Origin: JABEVB01 sp049965775
GTDB lineage: Bacteria; Planctomycetota; Phycisphaerae; WQYP01
NCBI GenBank assembly: GCA_049965775.1
Contig: JBMFVX010000089.1
Location: forward strand, 1-12,602
Length of the DNA: 12,602 bases
Direction of reading: 5' to 3'
Notes under the pieces: model-generated
What the model was told of the DNA's origin: nothing
Databases searched by the model: none
Seen by the model: only the letters and a program-made list of their open reading frames with translations
Shown here: positions 6,169 through 12,580 of the stretch, piece after piece
Layout of the letters: the number at the start of each line of letters is the position of its first letter
Position numbering within the stretch: the stretch's first letter is position 1
Program-made: the position numbers and the translations under genes

Positions 6169-7998
6169 TCACATGGAACGCTCTTGCTGATGCTGGCGTA
6201 TTTTCTCAAAAAGCCGGGCCGTTTTCATCTCCCGCTTGATGGTGCTCCGCAGGCGAAGCTCATGGGCGTTTAAGTCGCCCAGCCGCTGCTGTTGAGCCAA
6301 CAGGCGCAGTGCCATGCCCCACACCACCAATGCGTGCGGCGTATTGCCGATGTCATTGAGCACAATGGCAAAGTGATTTAGCCCATCTGGATTTTGCCCA
6401 CCCGGCAACTCGATCGCCATGAGCAGCTCGTGCAGCGCCTGATGCGAATGCCCCTGTTTGTAGAGCACCCAACCCAGGCTGTCGCGTGAGGCGGCATCAA
6501 ATGGATAATTGCGAATCGCCCGTAAAATCATCGCTTTGGCACGCAAAAGATGCACGCCTTCGTCGGCCCAGGTGTAGCCCAGGTCGTTATTCACTTCGGC
6601 ATTGGCGGGCATTATGGAGAGCACCCGCAATTGTGTCTCTATCGCCTTCTTGGTTTGATGCGATTGGAAGTACAGATCGGTAAGCACAAGCAGACGAGAC
6701 ACGTTTGTCCCATATCGGCTCATGAAATGATGCATAAGCTGCACGGCAGCGGCGGTGTGCTTTTCTATCTGCAGACGATACGCCAACGCCTCAACTGCCG
6801 CACTCGAATGTGGACACCGCCCCACCAGCGCCTTAAGCACCGAGTCGCCTTGCTTTATTTTTTTTAGCTCGATCAGCGACTGACCGCAAAAGAGTTGCCA
6901 ACTGACCCACTGCGGATGCCGCAGACTCCAGTGCATAAGAGTATTGGCGGCAAGCGCTGATTGATGCTCGGCAACCAGGGTTTGTATATATTGCCGTGCG
7001 ACGTCAAGTTGATCGCCATAGCGCTGCAGATAGTCGCTTAACAGCCGGGCCTGCGCTGGCATATTGTGCATGCGGCCTTCGATTTGGCACAAGCCCACCA
7101 GCACCAGCTTGCTTTGGGGTCGGCGGCGCTGCAGGGCCTGCATTTTGGAAAGCATCGTGGTCAAAACCGGCGGATTGGTTTGAGTCTCAATTTTAAAGAT
7201 GACAGAGAGGTCGTCCTTCGGAAATTGCCGCAGGTAAGTCGCGCGAAAGTAATTGGCCACAGTGGGTGCGCCGGCCTGATCGGCAAGCTCAATCATGCTG
7301 AGGTAGCCGGTGCGGTCTTTTGGAAATTGCCGGATGAATTGCATGACGTACCGCTTTTGAGCCGCAACGTCGTGCCGATTCTGTTCGATAGATATCTGCA
7401 ATGTCAGCAGCGCCCGCGATTTTGGATAGTGCCTGAGTCCCTGGCTTACAACTGAAAGGGCCTTAACGGTGCGGTCTTGCGCGGCGTACGCCAAAGCCAG
7501 CCACCGCCATGCCTCATCGCCAAATTGCCCCGACTTCACCGCCTGCTGCGCCAGTGCCACGGCCTGACGATATTGCTCGGCAGTAAGCAACTCGCGGAGC
7601 AACAAATCATTAAACGTTTGCTCGTGCGGCATAAGCCCAACGGACTGGTACAGCAGCCCCAATGCCATGGTATGACGCCCCGCTGCATCGGCCACAACCG
7701 CGAGCAGACAGTAATGCCACGCCCGCACTGCCGCCGGGGCATCCCCATGGCCCTGGTCCCCTGCCATGCTTTGCAGTCTGGCGTAGGTAACATAATGGCC
7801 GCAAAGCGTATCGGCGGCGGCTATGGCCGCAGTGCCTGTCACGGTGTGATCGGCGGCTTGGGCGGCAAGGCTCCATAGCTGCTGCCTGTCGCTGCGTACG
7901 GCCGTGGATTTATGCGAGGCGGCCGTCGAGCAACCAGCCAGCATCAGAAGCGATAGCAGCGTCGGCCAGCACAGCATCTTGATATGTCGAGTAAACAA
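6169..7998 (-). CDS. TPR-repeat lipoprotein
   Basis: A 609-residue exported protein starting at TTG 7998. I chose this start because AAGGAG (8006-8011 on the plus strand) lies 7 bases upstream, and a promoter at 8028-8056 would begin the transcript near 8021. That would leave the in-frame ATG at 8064 outside the mRNA. An ATG at 7977 is in frame but 28 bases from the Shine-Dalgarno. The N-terminus is a lipoprotein signal with lipobox LAGC and the lipidated Cys23. The body is almost all alpha-helical repeats. The clearest TPR units are near residues 470-565 (NNDLGYTWADEG, DSLGWVLYKQGHSHQAL, NHFAIVLNDIGNTPHAL), with weaker ones around 140-210. A basic helix ends the protein. TPR lipoproteins usually scaffold complexes in the periplasm or on the outer membrane; the partner here is unknown. 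The gene converges with nirA, with only 52 bases between stops, and diverges from the transaldolase gene. Confidence 0.85.
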   Translation of the reverse strand: MFTRHIKMLCWPTLLSLLMLAGCSTAASHKSTAVRSDRQQLWSLAAQAADHTVTGTAAIAAADTLCGHYVTYARLQSMAGDQGHGDAPAAVRAWHYCLLAVVADAAGRHTMALGLLYQSVGLMPHEQTFNDLLLRELLTAEQYRQAVALAQQAVKSGQFGDEAWRWLALAYAAQDRTVKALSVVSQGLRHYPKSRALLTLQISIEQNRHDVAAQKRYVMQFIRQFPKDRTGYLSMIELADQAGAPTVANYFRATYLRQFPKDDLSVIFKIETQTNPPVLTTMLSKMQALQRRRPQSKLVLVGLCQIEGRMHNMPAQARLLSDYLQRYGDQLDVARQYIQTLVAEHQSALAANTLMHWSLRHPQWVSWQLFCGQSLIELKKIKQGDSVLKALVGRCPHSSAAVEALAYRLQIEKHTAAAVQLMHHFMSRYGTNVSRLLVLTDLYFQSHQTKKAIETQLRVLSIMPANAEVNNDLGYTWADEGVHLLRAKAMILRAIRNYPFDAASRDSLGWVLYKQGHSHQALHELLMAIELPGGQNPDGLNHFAIVLNDIGNTPHALVVWGMALRLLAQQQRLGDLNAHELRLRSTIKREMKTARLFEKIRQHQQERSM

Positions 7999-8027
7999 GC
8001 TACGTCTCCTTGCGTATGTACAATGCA

Positions 8028-8056
8028 ATTCTACATTTTTGAGGGTGCTTATGTAA
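8028..8056 (-). promoter_or_regulatory. Promoter of the TPR lipoprotein gene
   Basis: On the minus strand TTACAT (8051-8056) and TAGAAT (8028-8033) are spaced by 17 bp. Transcription would start near 8021, just ahead of the AAGGAG that serves TTG 7998. This is what favours the shorter protein. Confidence 0.5.
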
Positions 8057-8127
8057 CTGCGCAATTGTTACCTGGAGTTTTGGCCGCAGATGCGGTGAAC
8101 CCCATGCGCCAGCGGGCCGAATTTTAC

Positions 8128-8156
8128 TTTTAATGCCGGGGTGATTGGGCTATCAT
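8128..8156 (+). promoter_or_regulatory. Possible promoter of the transaldolase gene
   Basis: TATCAT (8151-8156) is a fair -10 box. TTTTAA (8128-8133) is a poor -35 at 17 bp. A start near 8163 would give a 30-base leader. Confidence 0.35.
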
Positions 8157-8192
8157 GCGTTTTGTGAACTGTGCATTAAAGAAGGAGTCTGC

Positions 8193-8846
8193 ATGAAGAT
8201 TTTTATTGACACCGGCAACCTCAACGAAATTAATGAAGCCGCCGAACTCGGTGTATTGGATGGCGTTACCACCAATCCATCGCTGATTGCCAAAGAGGGC
8301 AACGTGGACTTTTTTACGCGACTCAAGGAGATTTGCGCTATCGTGCCGGGACCGGTTTCCGCCGAGGTTGTCAGCACCGACAAGCCGGGCATGCTCAAGG
8401 AGGCTGCCGAGCTTCGCAAAATTGCGCCCAACATCACCATCAAGCTACCGACCATTCGCACGGGGTTGCAGGCATGCAAGGTGCTTGCCGACGATGGCGC
8501 GAAGGTCAATATGACGCTCTGCTTTCAGCCGTTGCAGGCGCTGCTGGTGGCCAAAGCGGGCGCTACGTTCGTATCGCCGTTCTTGGGCCGGCTGGATGAC
8601 ATCGGCCAGGATGGCATGCAACTAATTCGCGATATCCGCAAAATTTACGACAACTATGGCTTTAAGACGCAGATTTTGGCTGCGAGCATCCGCAGCCCGC
8701 TGCACCTTGTTGAAGCGGCGCTGGCCGGAGCCGATGTTGCCACGGTTCCGTTTGCGGTTATTCAGCGCATGCTGGATCACCCATTAACGGAAAGCGGCCT
8801 GAAAAAATTCATCGAAGACTGGCACAAGTCGCACCCCGGCAAGTAG
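8193..8846 (+). CDS. tal: Transaldolase (small FSA/TalC-type fold)
   Basis: A 217-residue cytoplasmic enzyme of the pentose phosphate pathway that moves a dihydroxyacetone unit between sugar phosphates through a Schiff base. The ATG at 8193 has AAGGAG at 8182-8187 and matches the family's usual MKIFIDT beginning; a longer in-frame start at 8145 is not supported. Landmarks are Asp6 (FIDTG), DGVTTNPSLI (23-32), the Schiff-base Lys84 in ITIKLPTI, SPFLGRLDDIG (128-138), and ADVATVPFAVI near 180-190. The residues that separate transaldolase from fructose-6-phosphate aldolase favour transaldolase: Glu58 (SAEVVS) stands where the aldolase has Gln59, and Phe130 where it has Tyr131 (residue numbers of the E. 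coli aldolase from memory). The length is normal for the short class. It appears monocistronic, with tRNA-Ser downstream. Confidence 0.94.
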   Translation: MKIFIDTGNLNEINEAAELGVLDGVTTNPSLIAKEGNVDFFTRLKEICAIVPGPVSAEVVSTDKPGMLKEAAELRKIAPNITIKLPTIRTGLQACKVLADDGAKVNMTLCFQPLQALLVAKAGATFVSPFLGRLDDIGQDGMQLIRDIRKIYDNYGFKTQILAASIRSPLHLVEAALAGADVATVPFAVIQRMLDHPLTESGLKKFIEDWHKSHPGK

Positions 8847-8883
8847 TCGGGACATGAGGCGTCTTATAACGTGAAGGCCGACC

Positions 8884-8909
8884 GCACCGTAGGACCCGCG
8901 CCACGGTGC
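8884..8909 (+). other. Hairpin downstream of the transaldolase gene
   Basis: GCACCGT (8884-8890) pairs with ACGGTGC (8903-8909), a 7-bp perfect stem with a 12-base loop, 37 bases after the stop codon. GACC (8880-8883) and GGTC (8926-8929) could extend it at a distance. No U-tract follows directly, so it is a poor intrinsic terminator; it may instead protect the 3' end. Confidence 0.35.
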
Positions 8910-8944
8910 TGGGAGCCTGAGAGGCGGTCTGCGGCTGGGGCATG

Positions 8945-8973
8945 TTGTAATTTTTCTTTTGGTCAAGTACCGT
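8945..8973 (+). promoter_or_regulatory. Possible promoter of tRNA-Ser
   Basis: TTGTAA (8945-8950) and TACCGT (8968-8973) are spaced by 17 bp. The start would fall near 8980, a few bases before the mature tRNA. The -10 match is weak. Confidence 0.3.
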
Positions 8974-8985
8974 TAAGGGGCATCA

Positions 8986-9072
8986 GGAGGCGTGGCAGAG
9001 CGGTTGATTGCGCCGGTTTTGAAAACCGGTTTGGGTGAAAGCCCAACGGGGGTTCGAATCCCTCCGCCTCCG
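8986..9072 (+). tRNA. tRNA-Ser (anticodon UGA)
   Basis: An 87-base class II tRNA. The acceptor stem GGAGGCG (8986-8992) pairs perfectly with CGCCTCC (9065-9071), and the discriminator is G9072, as in serine tRNAs. The anticodon stem CCGGT/ACCGG encloses the loop TTTGAAA with anticodon TGA at 9020-9022. The long variable arm contains TTGGG/CCCAA. The T-loop is TTCGAAT with a stem of five pairs, one of them G-T. The CCA end is not encoded. The Nudix gene begins 34 bases downstream without an obvious promoter of its own, so tRNA and mRNA may be processed from one transcript. Confidence 0.97.
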
Positions 9073-9106
9073 ATTTCACTTACTTATCCAGGAGACGACC
9101 GCCCAC

Positions 9107-9688
9107 ATGAGCGATCCCTTGCCCTACCGCATTGCGGCGCTGGTCTATCTATTTAACGCGCAGGGCGAGCTGCTGCTGCTGCACCGTCGGCGAGCACCCA
9201 ATAAAGACCTGTTTTCGCCCATCGGCGGCAAGCTTGAACAAAGCCAGGGCGAGTCGCCGTTTCAATGCGCCATCCGCGAAACCTTTGAAGAGGTCGGCAT
9301 CACGCTTGCCGCGTCGGAGCTGCGCGTATGCGGCATTATTTCGGAGAAGGCTTTTGAAGGCCACGGCCATTGGCTTATGTTCTGTTTTGAAGCCCTGACC
9401 CCGCAAACATTTCCCGCACGCGACATCCCCGAAGGCCGCCTTGAATGGGTACCGCCGCAGCAGGTGCCAACCCTAAACATACCTGATACCGATCGGCATA
9501 TTATATGGCCGTTGATGCTCGACCACAGCCGCATGCTCTGCCGGCACAACACCAATAAGGAAGGCTCGACCGCCGATGCTACGGCGAGCGAGCCTTTTTA
9601 CGCCCACATAGATTGTTCCAATCCTAAGCAGCTTGCGGTGCACTGCGAGTACCCTGTCGCCAGGCACTGGGTGGTGCCGTTGGCTTAA
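9107..9688 (+). CDS. Nudix hydrolase
   Basis: A 193-residue protein. The ATG at 9107 has CAGGAG at 9089-9094 (12-base spacer); frames that extend upstream run into the tRNA and are rejected. The Nudix fold hydrolyses nucleoside diphosphates linked to another moiety, using divalent metal. The Nudix box spans about residues 41-65, with Gly41, Glu49 and RETFEEVGI (57-65) including metal ligands Glu58, Glu61 and Glu62. Two extra residues lie in the first loop compared with the G-x5-E pattern. An LEWVPPQQVP segment (112-121) follows. Residues 152-164 are encoded by a terminator-like hairpin, after which a tail containing FYAHIDC continues to 193. Either the tail is real and the hairpin lies in a variable linker, or a frameshift has extended the frame: a TAA in another frame lies at 9556-9558, just before the hairpin. 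The substrate is unknown. Confidence 0.88.
   Translation: MSDPLPYRIAALVYLFNAQGELLLLHRRRAPNKDLFSPIGGKLEQSQGESPFQCAIRETFEEVGITLAASELRVCGIISEKAFEGHGHWLMFCFEALTPQTFPARDIPEGRLEWVPPQQVPTLNIPDTDRHIIWPLMLDHSRMLCRHNTNKEGSTADATASEPFYAHIDCSNPKQLAVHCEYPVARHWVVPLA
9561..9599 (+). terminator. Terminator-like hairpin inside the Nudix reading frame
   Basis: AAGGCTCG (9561-9568) pairs with CGAGCCTT (9589-9596), 8 bp. An inner stem CGCCG (9571-9575) pairs with CGGCG (9582-9586) around a 6-base loop, with a small internal loop between the two stems. T runs from 9595 to 9599. Shape and U-tract fit an intrinsic terminator, yet the Nudix frame reads through it for about 30 more codons. Confidence 0.6.
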
Positions 9689-9739
9689 CCCCAGCGGCGA
9701 GGCCACGCGTCAGGCCTGCTTGGGCAATGGCGCACCCCA

Positions 9740-10120
9740 TTACTCCTCTTCATCCTCATCGTAGTAGAGGTCATCCTCGTCATCGTCCGCGATGGTGTCA
9801 TCCTCAAAATCATCGTCGAGGTCGTCGTAGTCGTCGTCGTCATCATCATCGTCGTCGTCCTCGTCATCATCGAGGTCGTCATCTTCATCTTCAAGCTCGT
9901 CTTCTTCCTCCTGCCGTCGTTTGGCAAGCATGACGATCTCACCGTTACAAACGGCCGCTTCGTCCAGCAGTCCCACCAGCGACGCCGTCAGCGGCGGGCA
10001 GAGCTGCGAATCGCCAAGCTCCGGCAATCCGGCCGCGTAAAACAGCTCCAATGAAGCAGCATCTGATTCAATACAATTCAACATACGATGGCCCTCATGA
10101 ACACAAGTGTAAGTCGTCAT
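9740..10120 (-). CDS. Small protein with long Asp/Glu tail, unknown function
   Basis: A 126-residue protein of no family I recognise. The ATG at 10120 is preceded by GGAG (9-base spacer) and by a good promoter at 10149-10177, which would place the transcript start about 22 bases upstream. Longer frames to 10375 lack support. Residues 1-70 are a plausible small folded part (MTTYTCVHEG, LLDEAAVCNGEIVMLAKRR) with five cysteines or histidines scattered in its first half. From residue 71 to 126 the chain is almost purely acidic: 45 of 56 residues are Asp or Glu, including ten consecutive Asp (88-97), broken mainly by Leu, Tyr and Phe. Such tails in other proteins bind basic partners such as histone-like proteins, ribosomal proteins or metal ions; that role here is only a guess. 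It converges with the Nudix gene and diverges from coaD. Confidence 0.75.
   Translation of the reverse strand: MTTYTCVHEGHRMLNCIESDAASLELFYAAGLPELGDSQLCPPLTASLVGLLDEAAVCNGEIVMLAKRRQEEEDELEDEDDDLDDDEDDDDDDDDDDYDDLDDDFEDDTIADDDEDDLYYDEDEEE
9743..9910 (-). repeat. GAN trinucleotide low-complexity tract encoding the acidic tail
   Basis: Nearly every codon here is GAC, GAT, GAG or GAA, seen on the plus strand as runs of GTC, ATC, CTC and TTC. The tract is imperfect, because synonymous codons are mixed, which suggests selection for acidity rather than recent slippage alone. It produces long spurious frames on both strands, which are not genes. Confidence 0.8.
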
Positions 10121-10148
10121 TAATAGTCGCTCCAACTTAAGATGAGGT

Positions 10149-10177
10149 TTTATAAATCGGCCCCGCCAAATACGCAA
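10149..10177 (-). promoter_or_regulatory. Promoter of the acidic-tail protein gene
   Basis: On the minus strand TTGCGT (10172-10177) and TATAAA (10149-10154) are spaced by exactly 17 bp. The predicted start near 10142 fits the ATG at 10120. Confidence 0.6.
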
Positions 10178-10244
10178 TAGCGCCGACAAAAAACCCCGAC
10201 GTGCAAGGCCACACCCGTCTAAAATGCCGCCTCGCCCACCGAGG

Positions 10245-10273
10245 CTGCACAACAGGCCCTGCGCCGGTAAAAT
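10245..10273 (+). promoter_or_regulatory. Possible promoter of coaD
   Basis: TAAAAT (10268-10273) with CTGCAC (10245-10250) at 17 bp is the best pair I find upstream of coaD; the -35 is weak. A 6-bp hairpin (GCCTCG/CGAGGC, 10229-10245) lies just upstream. The 268 bases between the two divergent genes hold no other gene. Confidence 0.3.
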
Positions 10274-10388
10274 AACGTGTGTTGTCGGTAAGTCAACAGG
10301 TGCGCGGGCAAATTTCAGCCCCGCAGGCAAACCTCCCCTCACGGAGCCTTGCCGACCGGGCCGATGCTTGAACATGGGAAGGGCGTTT

Positions 10389-10946
10389 ATGGCAAAGAAA
10401 AGTCAACGGATTGCGGTATTTCCCGGCACCTTTGACCCGGTAACGCTGGGCCATCTGGACGTAATCGAGCGCGGGCGGAGGCTCTTTGACCATGTCATTG
10501 TGGCTATCGGACACAATCCAGATAAAACGCAGCTTTTTCCGCTGGAAGAGCGGCTGGCTATGATTCGCCGCCTGGTGCCCGCGAGCAAGCCGGGGCTGGC
10601 CAAGGTTACGGTGGAGGCCTACAACGGGCTAACGGTGGAGTTGGTGCGCCGCCGCCGTGCCGTCGCCATCCTGCGCGGCCTGCGCAACATGACCGACCTT
10701 GAATATGAGTTTCAACTGGCTTTAACCAATCGGGCGGTGGCCGGGGTGGATACCGTTTTTATTATGACCAGCGAACGACTGGGCTTTACCAGCAGCAGCC
10801 TTATTCGACAAATTGCGACTTTGGGCGGCCCGCTTCAAAGCCTTTCTGGCTTTTTGCCGAAGCTGGTTATAGCCCGGCTGCGCAACTATCGTAAAAATAA
10901 GAGCCACCTGTTTAAACAGGTTCCGGTAGACCCCGATTTGCACTAA
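10389..10946 (+). CDS. coaD: Phosphopantetheine adenylyltransferase
   Basis: A 185-residue cytoplasmic enzyme of coenzyme A synthesis that transfers AMP from ATP to 4'-phosphopantetheine, forming dephospho-CoA. The ATG at 10389 follows GGGAAGGG (10376-10383). A second in-frame ATG at 10374 would overlap the Shine-Dalgarno and is less likely. The nucleotidyltransferase signature is clear: PGTFDPVTLGH with the TxGH motif at 19-22, then RGLRNMTDLEYEFQLALTNR (96-115) and FTSSSLIRQIA (133-143). The protein is about 20 residues longer than typical CoaD; the extra part is a basic C-terminal segment (RLRNYRKNKSHLFKQ). No clear terminator follows. ACCCCG (10930-10935) and CGGGGT (10961-10966) could pair across the stop codon. 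Confidence 0.95.
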   Translation: MAKKSQRIAVFPGTFDPVTLGHLDVIERGRRLFDHVIVAIGHNPDKTQLFPLEERLAMIRRLVPASKPGLAKVTVEAYNGLTVELVRRRRAVAILRGLRNMTDLEYEFQLALTNRAVAGVDTVFIMTSERLGFTSSSLIRQIATLGGPLQSLSGFLPKLVIARLRNYRKNKSHLFKQVPVDPDLH

Positions 10947-11031
10947 AGCGTCGCCGCAACCGGGGTTATGCTACATTTGCCGCAGCAGTCAATATTCGTT
11001 CAAGGCTGCTTAAGGCGTGCTTCCCGCGTAT

Positions 11032-12069
11032 TTAGTGCCGGTCGAACTGGGCATCAAACACAATCTTGCTGGGGGCGAAATCGAGCTTTTTAACGAACGC
11101 AGCCGCTTCAGCGGCCCCGTGGCGGCGGTCCATGTTCTGATCTTCCCACTCCACGGAAAGCGGCCCGTGATAGGCAATTTCATTAAGAGCGCGAATAACC
11201 TGCTCAAAATTAACGCAACCACGGCCCAGCGAACGAAACTCCCAAAACCGCTGGGCATGTCCAAACGGCAAATGCCCGCCGAAAACGCCGCTGCGCCGGG
11301 GCACCGGGCTGACCCAGGCATCTTTCAGGTGCACATGATAGATGCGGTCGCCAAACTCGCGAATAAAGCCGACATAATCAACCCCCTGATACACAAAATG
11401 AGACGGGTCAAAATTAAAACCAAAACTCCTGCGTCCGCCGACCGCATCAACCGCCATGCGCGCGCTGGCGGCATCAAAGGCAATTTCGGTTGGATGCGCT
11501 TCGAGCGCGAAGACCACGCCATGTTCATCAAATACGTCCAATATCGGATTCCATCGGCGGGCAAAATCCTTAAAGCCATCTTCTATCTGGCCCGCCAGCA
11601 CCGGCGGAAAGCTATACACCAGATGCCAGATGCTGCTGCCCGTAAAGCCATTGACCACCGGCCGCTTGAGCTTGCGCTTGAGCGCTGCCGGGGCCGCATC
11701 AAAAAACTTGCGGGCGGCGCGGGCGGTGTTTTTCATCTCCTCGGCTGCACGCTGCCGCACGGCTTCCGGCTTGCCATCACCCCAGACGTGCGGTGGCAGA
11801 ATCGCCTGGTGCCGGGCGTCTATGTTGTCGCACACGGCCTGACCTACCAGATGAGCACTGATAGCATGGCAGCCAAGGCCATGCTTCTGAAGCAGTTGCC
11901 ACTTGCGGCGGGCATAATCTTTTTCTGCCAGGGCACGCCCCACCTCAAAATGGTCTCCCCAGCAAGCCAGTTCCAGGCCATTGTAGCCAAACTCTTTGGC
12001 CTGTCGGCACATATCGGCAAGGGACAAATCGGCCCACTGGCCGGTAAACAAAGTAACAGGACGCGACAT
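11032..12069 (-). CDS. Sugar phosphate isomerase/epimerase-like TIM-barrel protein
   Basis: A 345-residue protein. The ATG at 12069 has GGAG (12075-12078 on the plus strand) with a 5-base spacer. It belongs to the xylose isomerase-like/AP-endonuclease-2 TIM-barrel superfamily. Barrel landmarks are the first strand with GYNGLELACWGDHFE (28-42), the metal-binding residues Glu190 (FALEAHPTEI), Asp221 and His224 (NFDPSH), His247 (YHVHLKDA) and Glu307 (LSVEWED). Together these fit a divalent-metal site that isomerises or epimerises a sugar or related polyol. No signal peptide is visible, so it should be cytoplasmic. The exact substrate cannot be assigned; such proteins are often paired with Gfo/Idh/MocA oxidoreductases, but none is adjacent within the window. 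The 433-residue frame on the opposite strand (11017-12318) is a shadow. A dyad lies upstream at 12186-12213. Confidence 0.9.
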   Translation of the reverse strand: MSRPVTLFTGQWADLSLADMCRQAKEFGYNGLELACWGDHFEVGRALAEKDYARRKWQLLQKHGLGCHAISAHLVGQAVCDNIDARHQAILPPHVWGDGKPEAVRQRAAEEMKNTARAARKFFDAAPAALKRKLKRPVVNGFTGSSIWHLVYSFPPVLAGQIEDGFKDFARRWNPILDVFDEHGVVFALEAHPTEIAFDAASARMAVDAVGGRRSFGFNFDPSHFVYQGVDYVGFIREFGDRIYHVHLKDAWVSPVPRRSGVFGGHLPFGHAQRFWEFRSLGRGCVNFEQVIRALNEIAYHGPLSVEWEDQNMDRRHGAAEAAAFVKKLDFAPSKIVFDAQFDRH

Positions 12070-12185
12070 AAAGGCTCCATAGATAAGCGGGCATTGCCTG
12101 CGGCGGCCTCGGTTTGGAAACCCGCAGCCACCATATTAGCCAATTCAGCAACCTCTGGCGAGATGCCCACTTCGCGGACAGCACT

Positions 12186-12213
12186 ATATCGGTTGATGAG
12201 TGTCAACCTATAT
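12186..12213. promoter_or_regulatory. Operator-like dyad upstream of the isomerase gene
   Basis: GGTTGA (12191-12196) and TCAACC (12203-12208) form a perfect inverted repeat with a 6-base spacer. It extends by ATAT/ATAT on both sides after one mismatch, giving 10 paired positions. It lies about 120-145 bases upstream of the isomerase start. On the minus strand a consensus TTGACA (12201-12206) sits within it, but no good -10 is found at 17 bp. Confidence 0.45.
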
Positions 12214-12313
12214 CAGGACGAGACAGACTCTACTTGCCACTGCTCACCCGTTCTACTATCTGGCTCATGCCCGGCCTACAACATCCTTGGCAGCAAACTG
12301 TTTGCGGCCAACC

Positions 12314-12327
12314 GCTGAAGGCTGAAG
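12314..12327 (+). repeat. Tandem heptamer GCTGAAG x2
   Basis: Two adjacent copies of GCTGAAG are followed by GCC-AAAA-GCC. From memory, similar GCTGAAG heptamer runs occur between genes in some planctomycetes; this is a short example. Confidence 0.4.
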
Positions 12328-12507
12328 GCCAAAAGCCGACCGCCGAGCAGCTCCTTGACAACTAAATAAAACCACCCAAAAAGCGCAGCGCCCAATCCGC
12401 GCGCCACGCGCCGCGTAGCACTCACCGTCGCGGCACAGCAGCGACCGCGCCCCGTCACAAGCTCAAGCGCCCAAGCTCTACTTTCTACTCACTCAAAACT
12501 CCCCTCT

Positions 12508-12527
12508 GGGTGGCCTGCGGGCCACCC
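12508..12527. other. Perfect 8-bp hairpin followed by a run of C
   Basis: GGGTGGCC (12508-12515) pairs with GGCCACCC (12520-12527) around a TGCG loop. The plus strand continues as C to 12533, a run of nine C from 12525. There is no U-tract on either side, so it is not a standard terminator. Confidence 0.6.
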
Positions 12528-12550
12528 CCCCCCTAATTTGGCCACCTTGG

Positions 12551-12580
12551 CCCCCTTGCCCAAAACACCCTCAAAACCCC
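12551..12580 (-). other. G-quadruplex motif on the minus strand
   Basis: Read on the minus strand there are four G runs: GGGG (12577-12580), GGG (12568-12570), GGG (12559-12561) and GGGGG (12551-12555). They are separated by loops of 6, 6 and 3 bases, which meets the usual G3+ N1-7 pattern. Confidence 0.5.

Noticed and set aside
6117..6176. CCATGTG/CACATGG inverted repeat between nirA and the TPR gene as a shared terminator
   Set aside because: The stem is only 7 bp with a 36-base loop and no U-tract in either direction.
9685..9942. Thr/Met-rich and His/Arg-rich frames across the acidic-tail tract
   Set aside because: They are the other readings of the same GAN trinucleotide tract. Only the minus frame ending at 9740 has a promoter, a ribosome binding site and a non-repetitive N-terminus.
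11017..12318. A 433-residue open frame on the plus strand
   Set aside because: It lies antisense to a gene with clear metal-site motifs and a ribosome binding site. Its own translation shows no family motif, and the start has no Shine-Dalgarno.
12276..12458. A 60-residue minus-strand frame at the right end
   Set aside because: There is no ribosome binding site, part of it is encoded by the heptamer repeat, and the composition is unlike the neighbouring genes.
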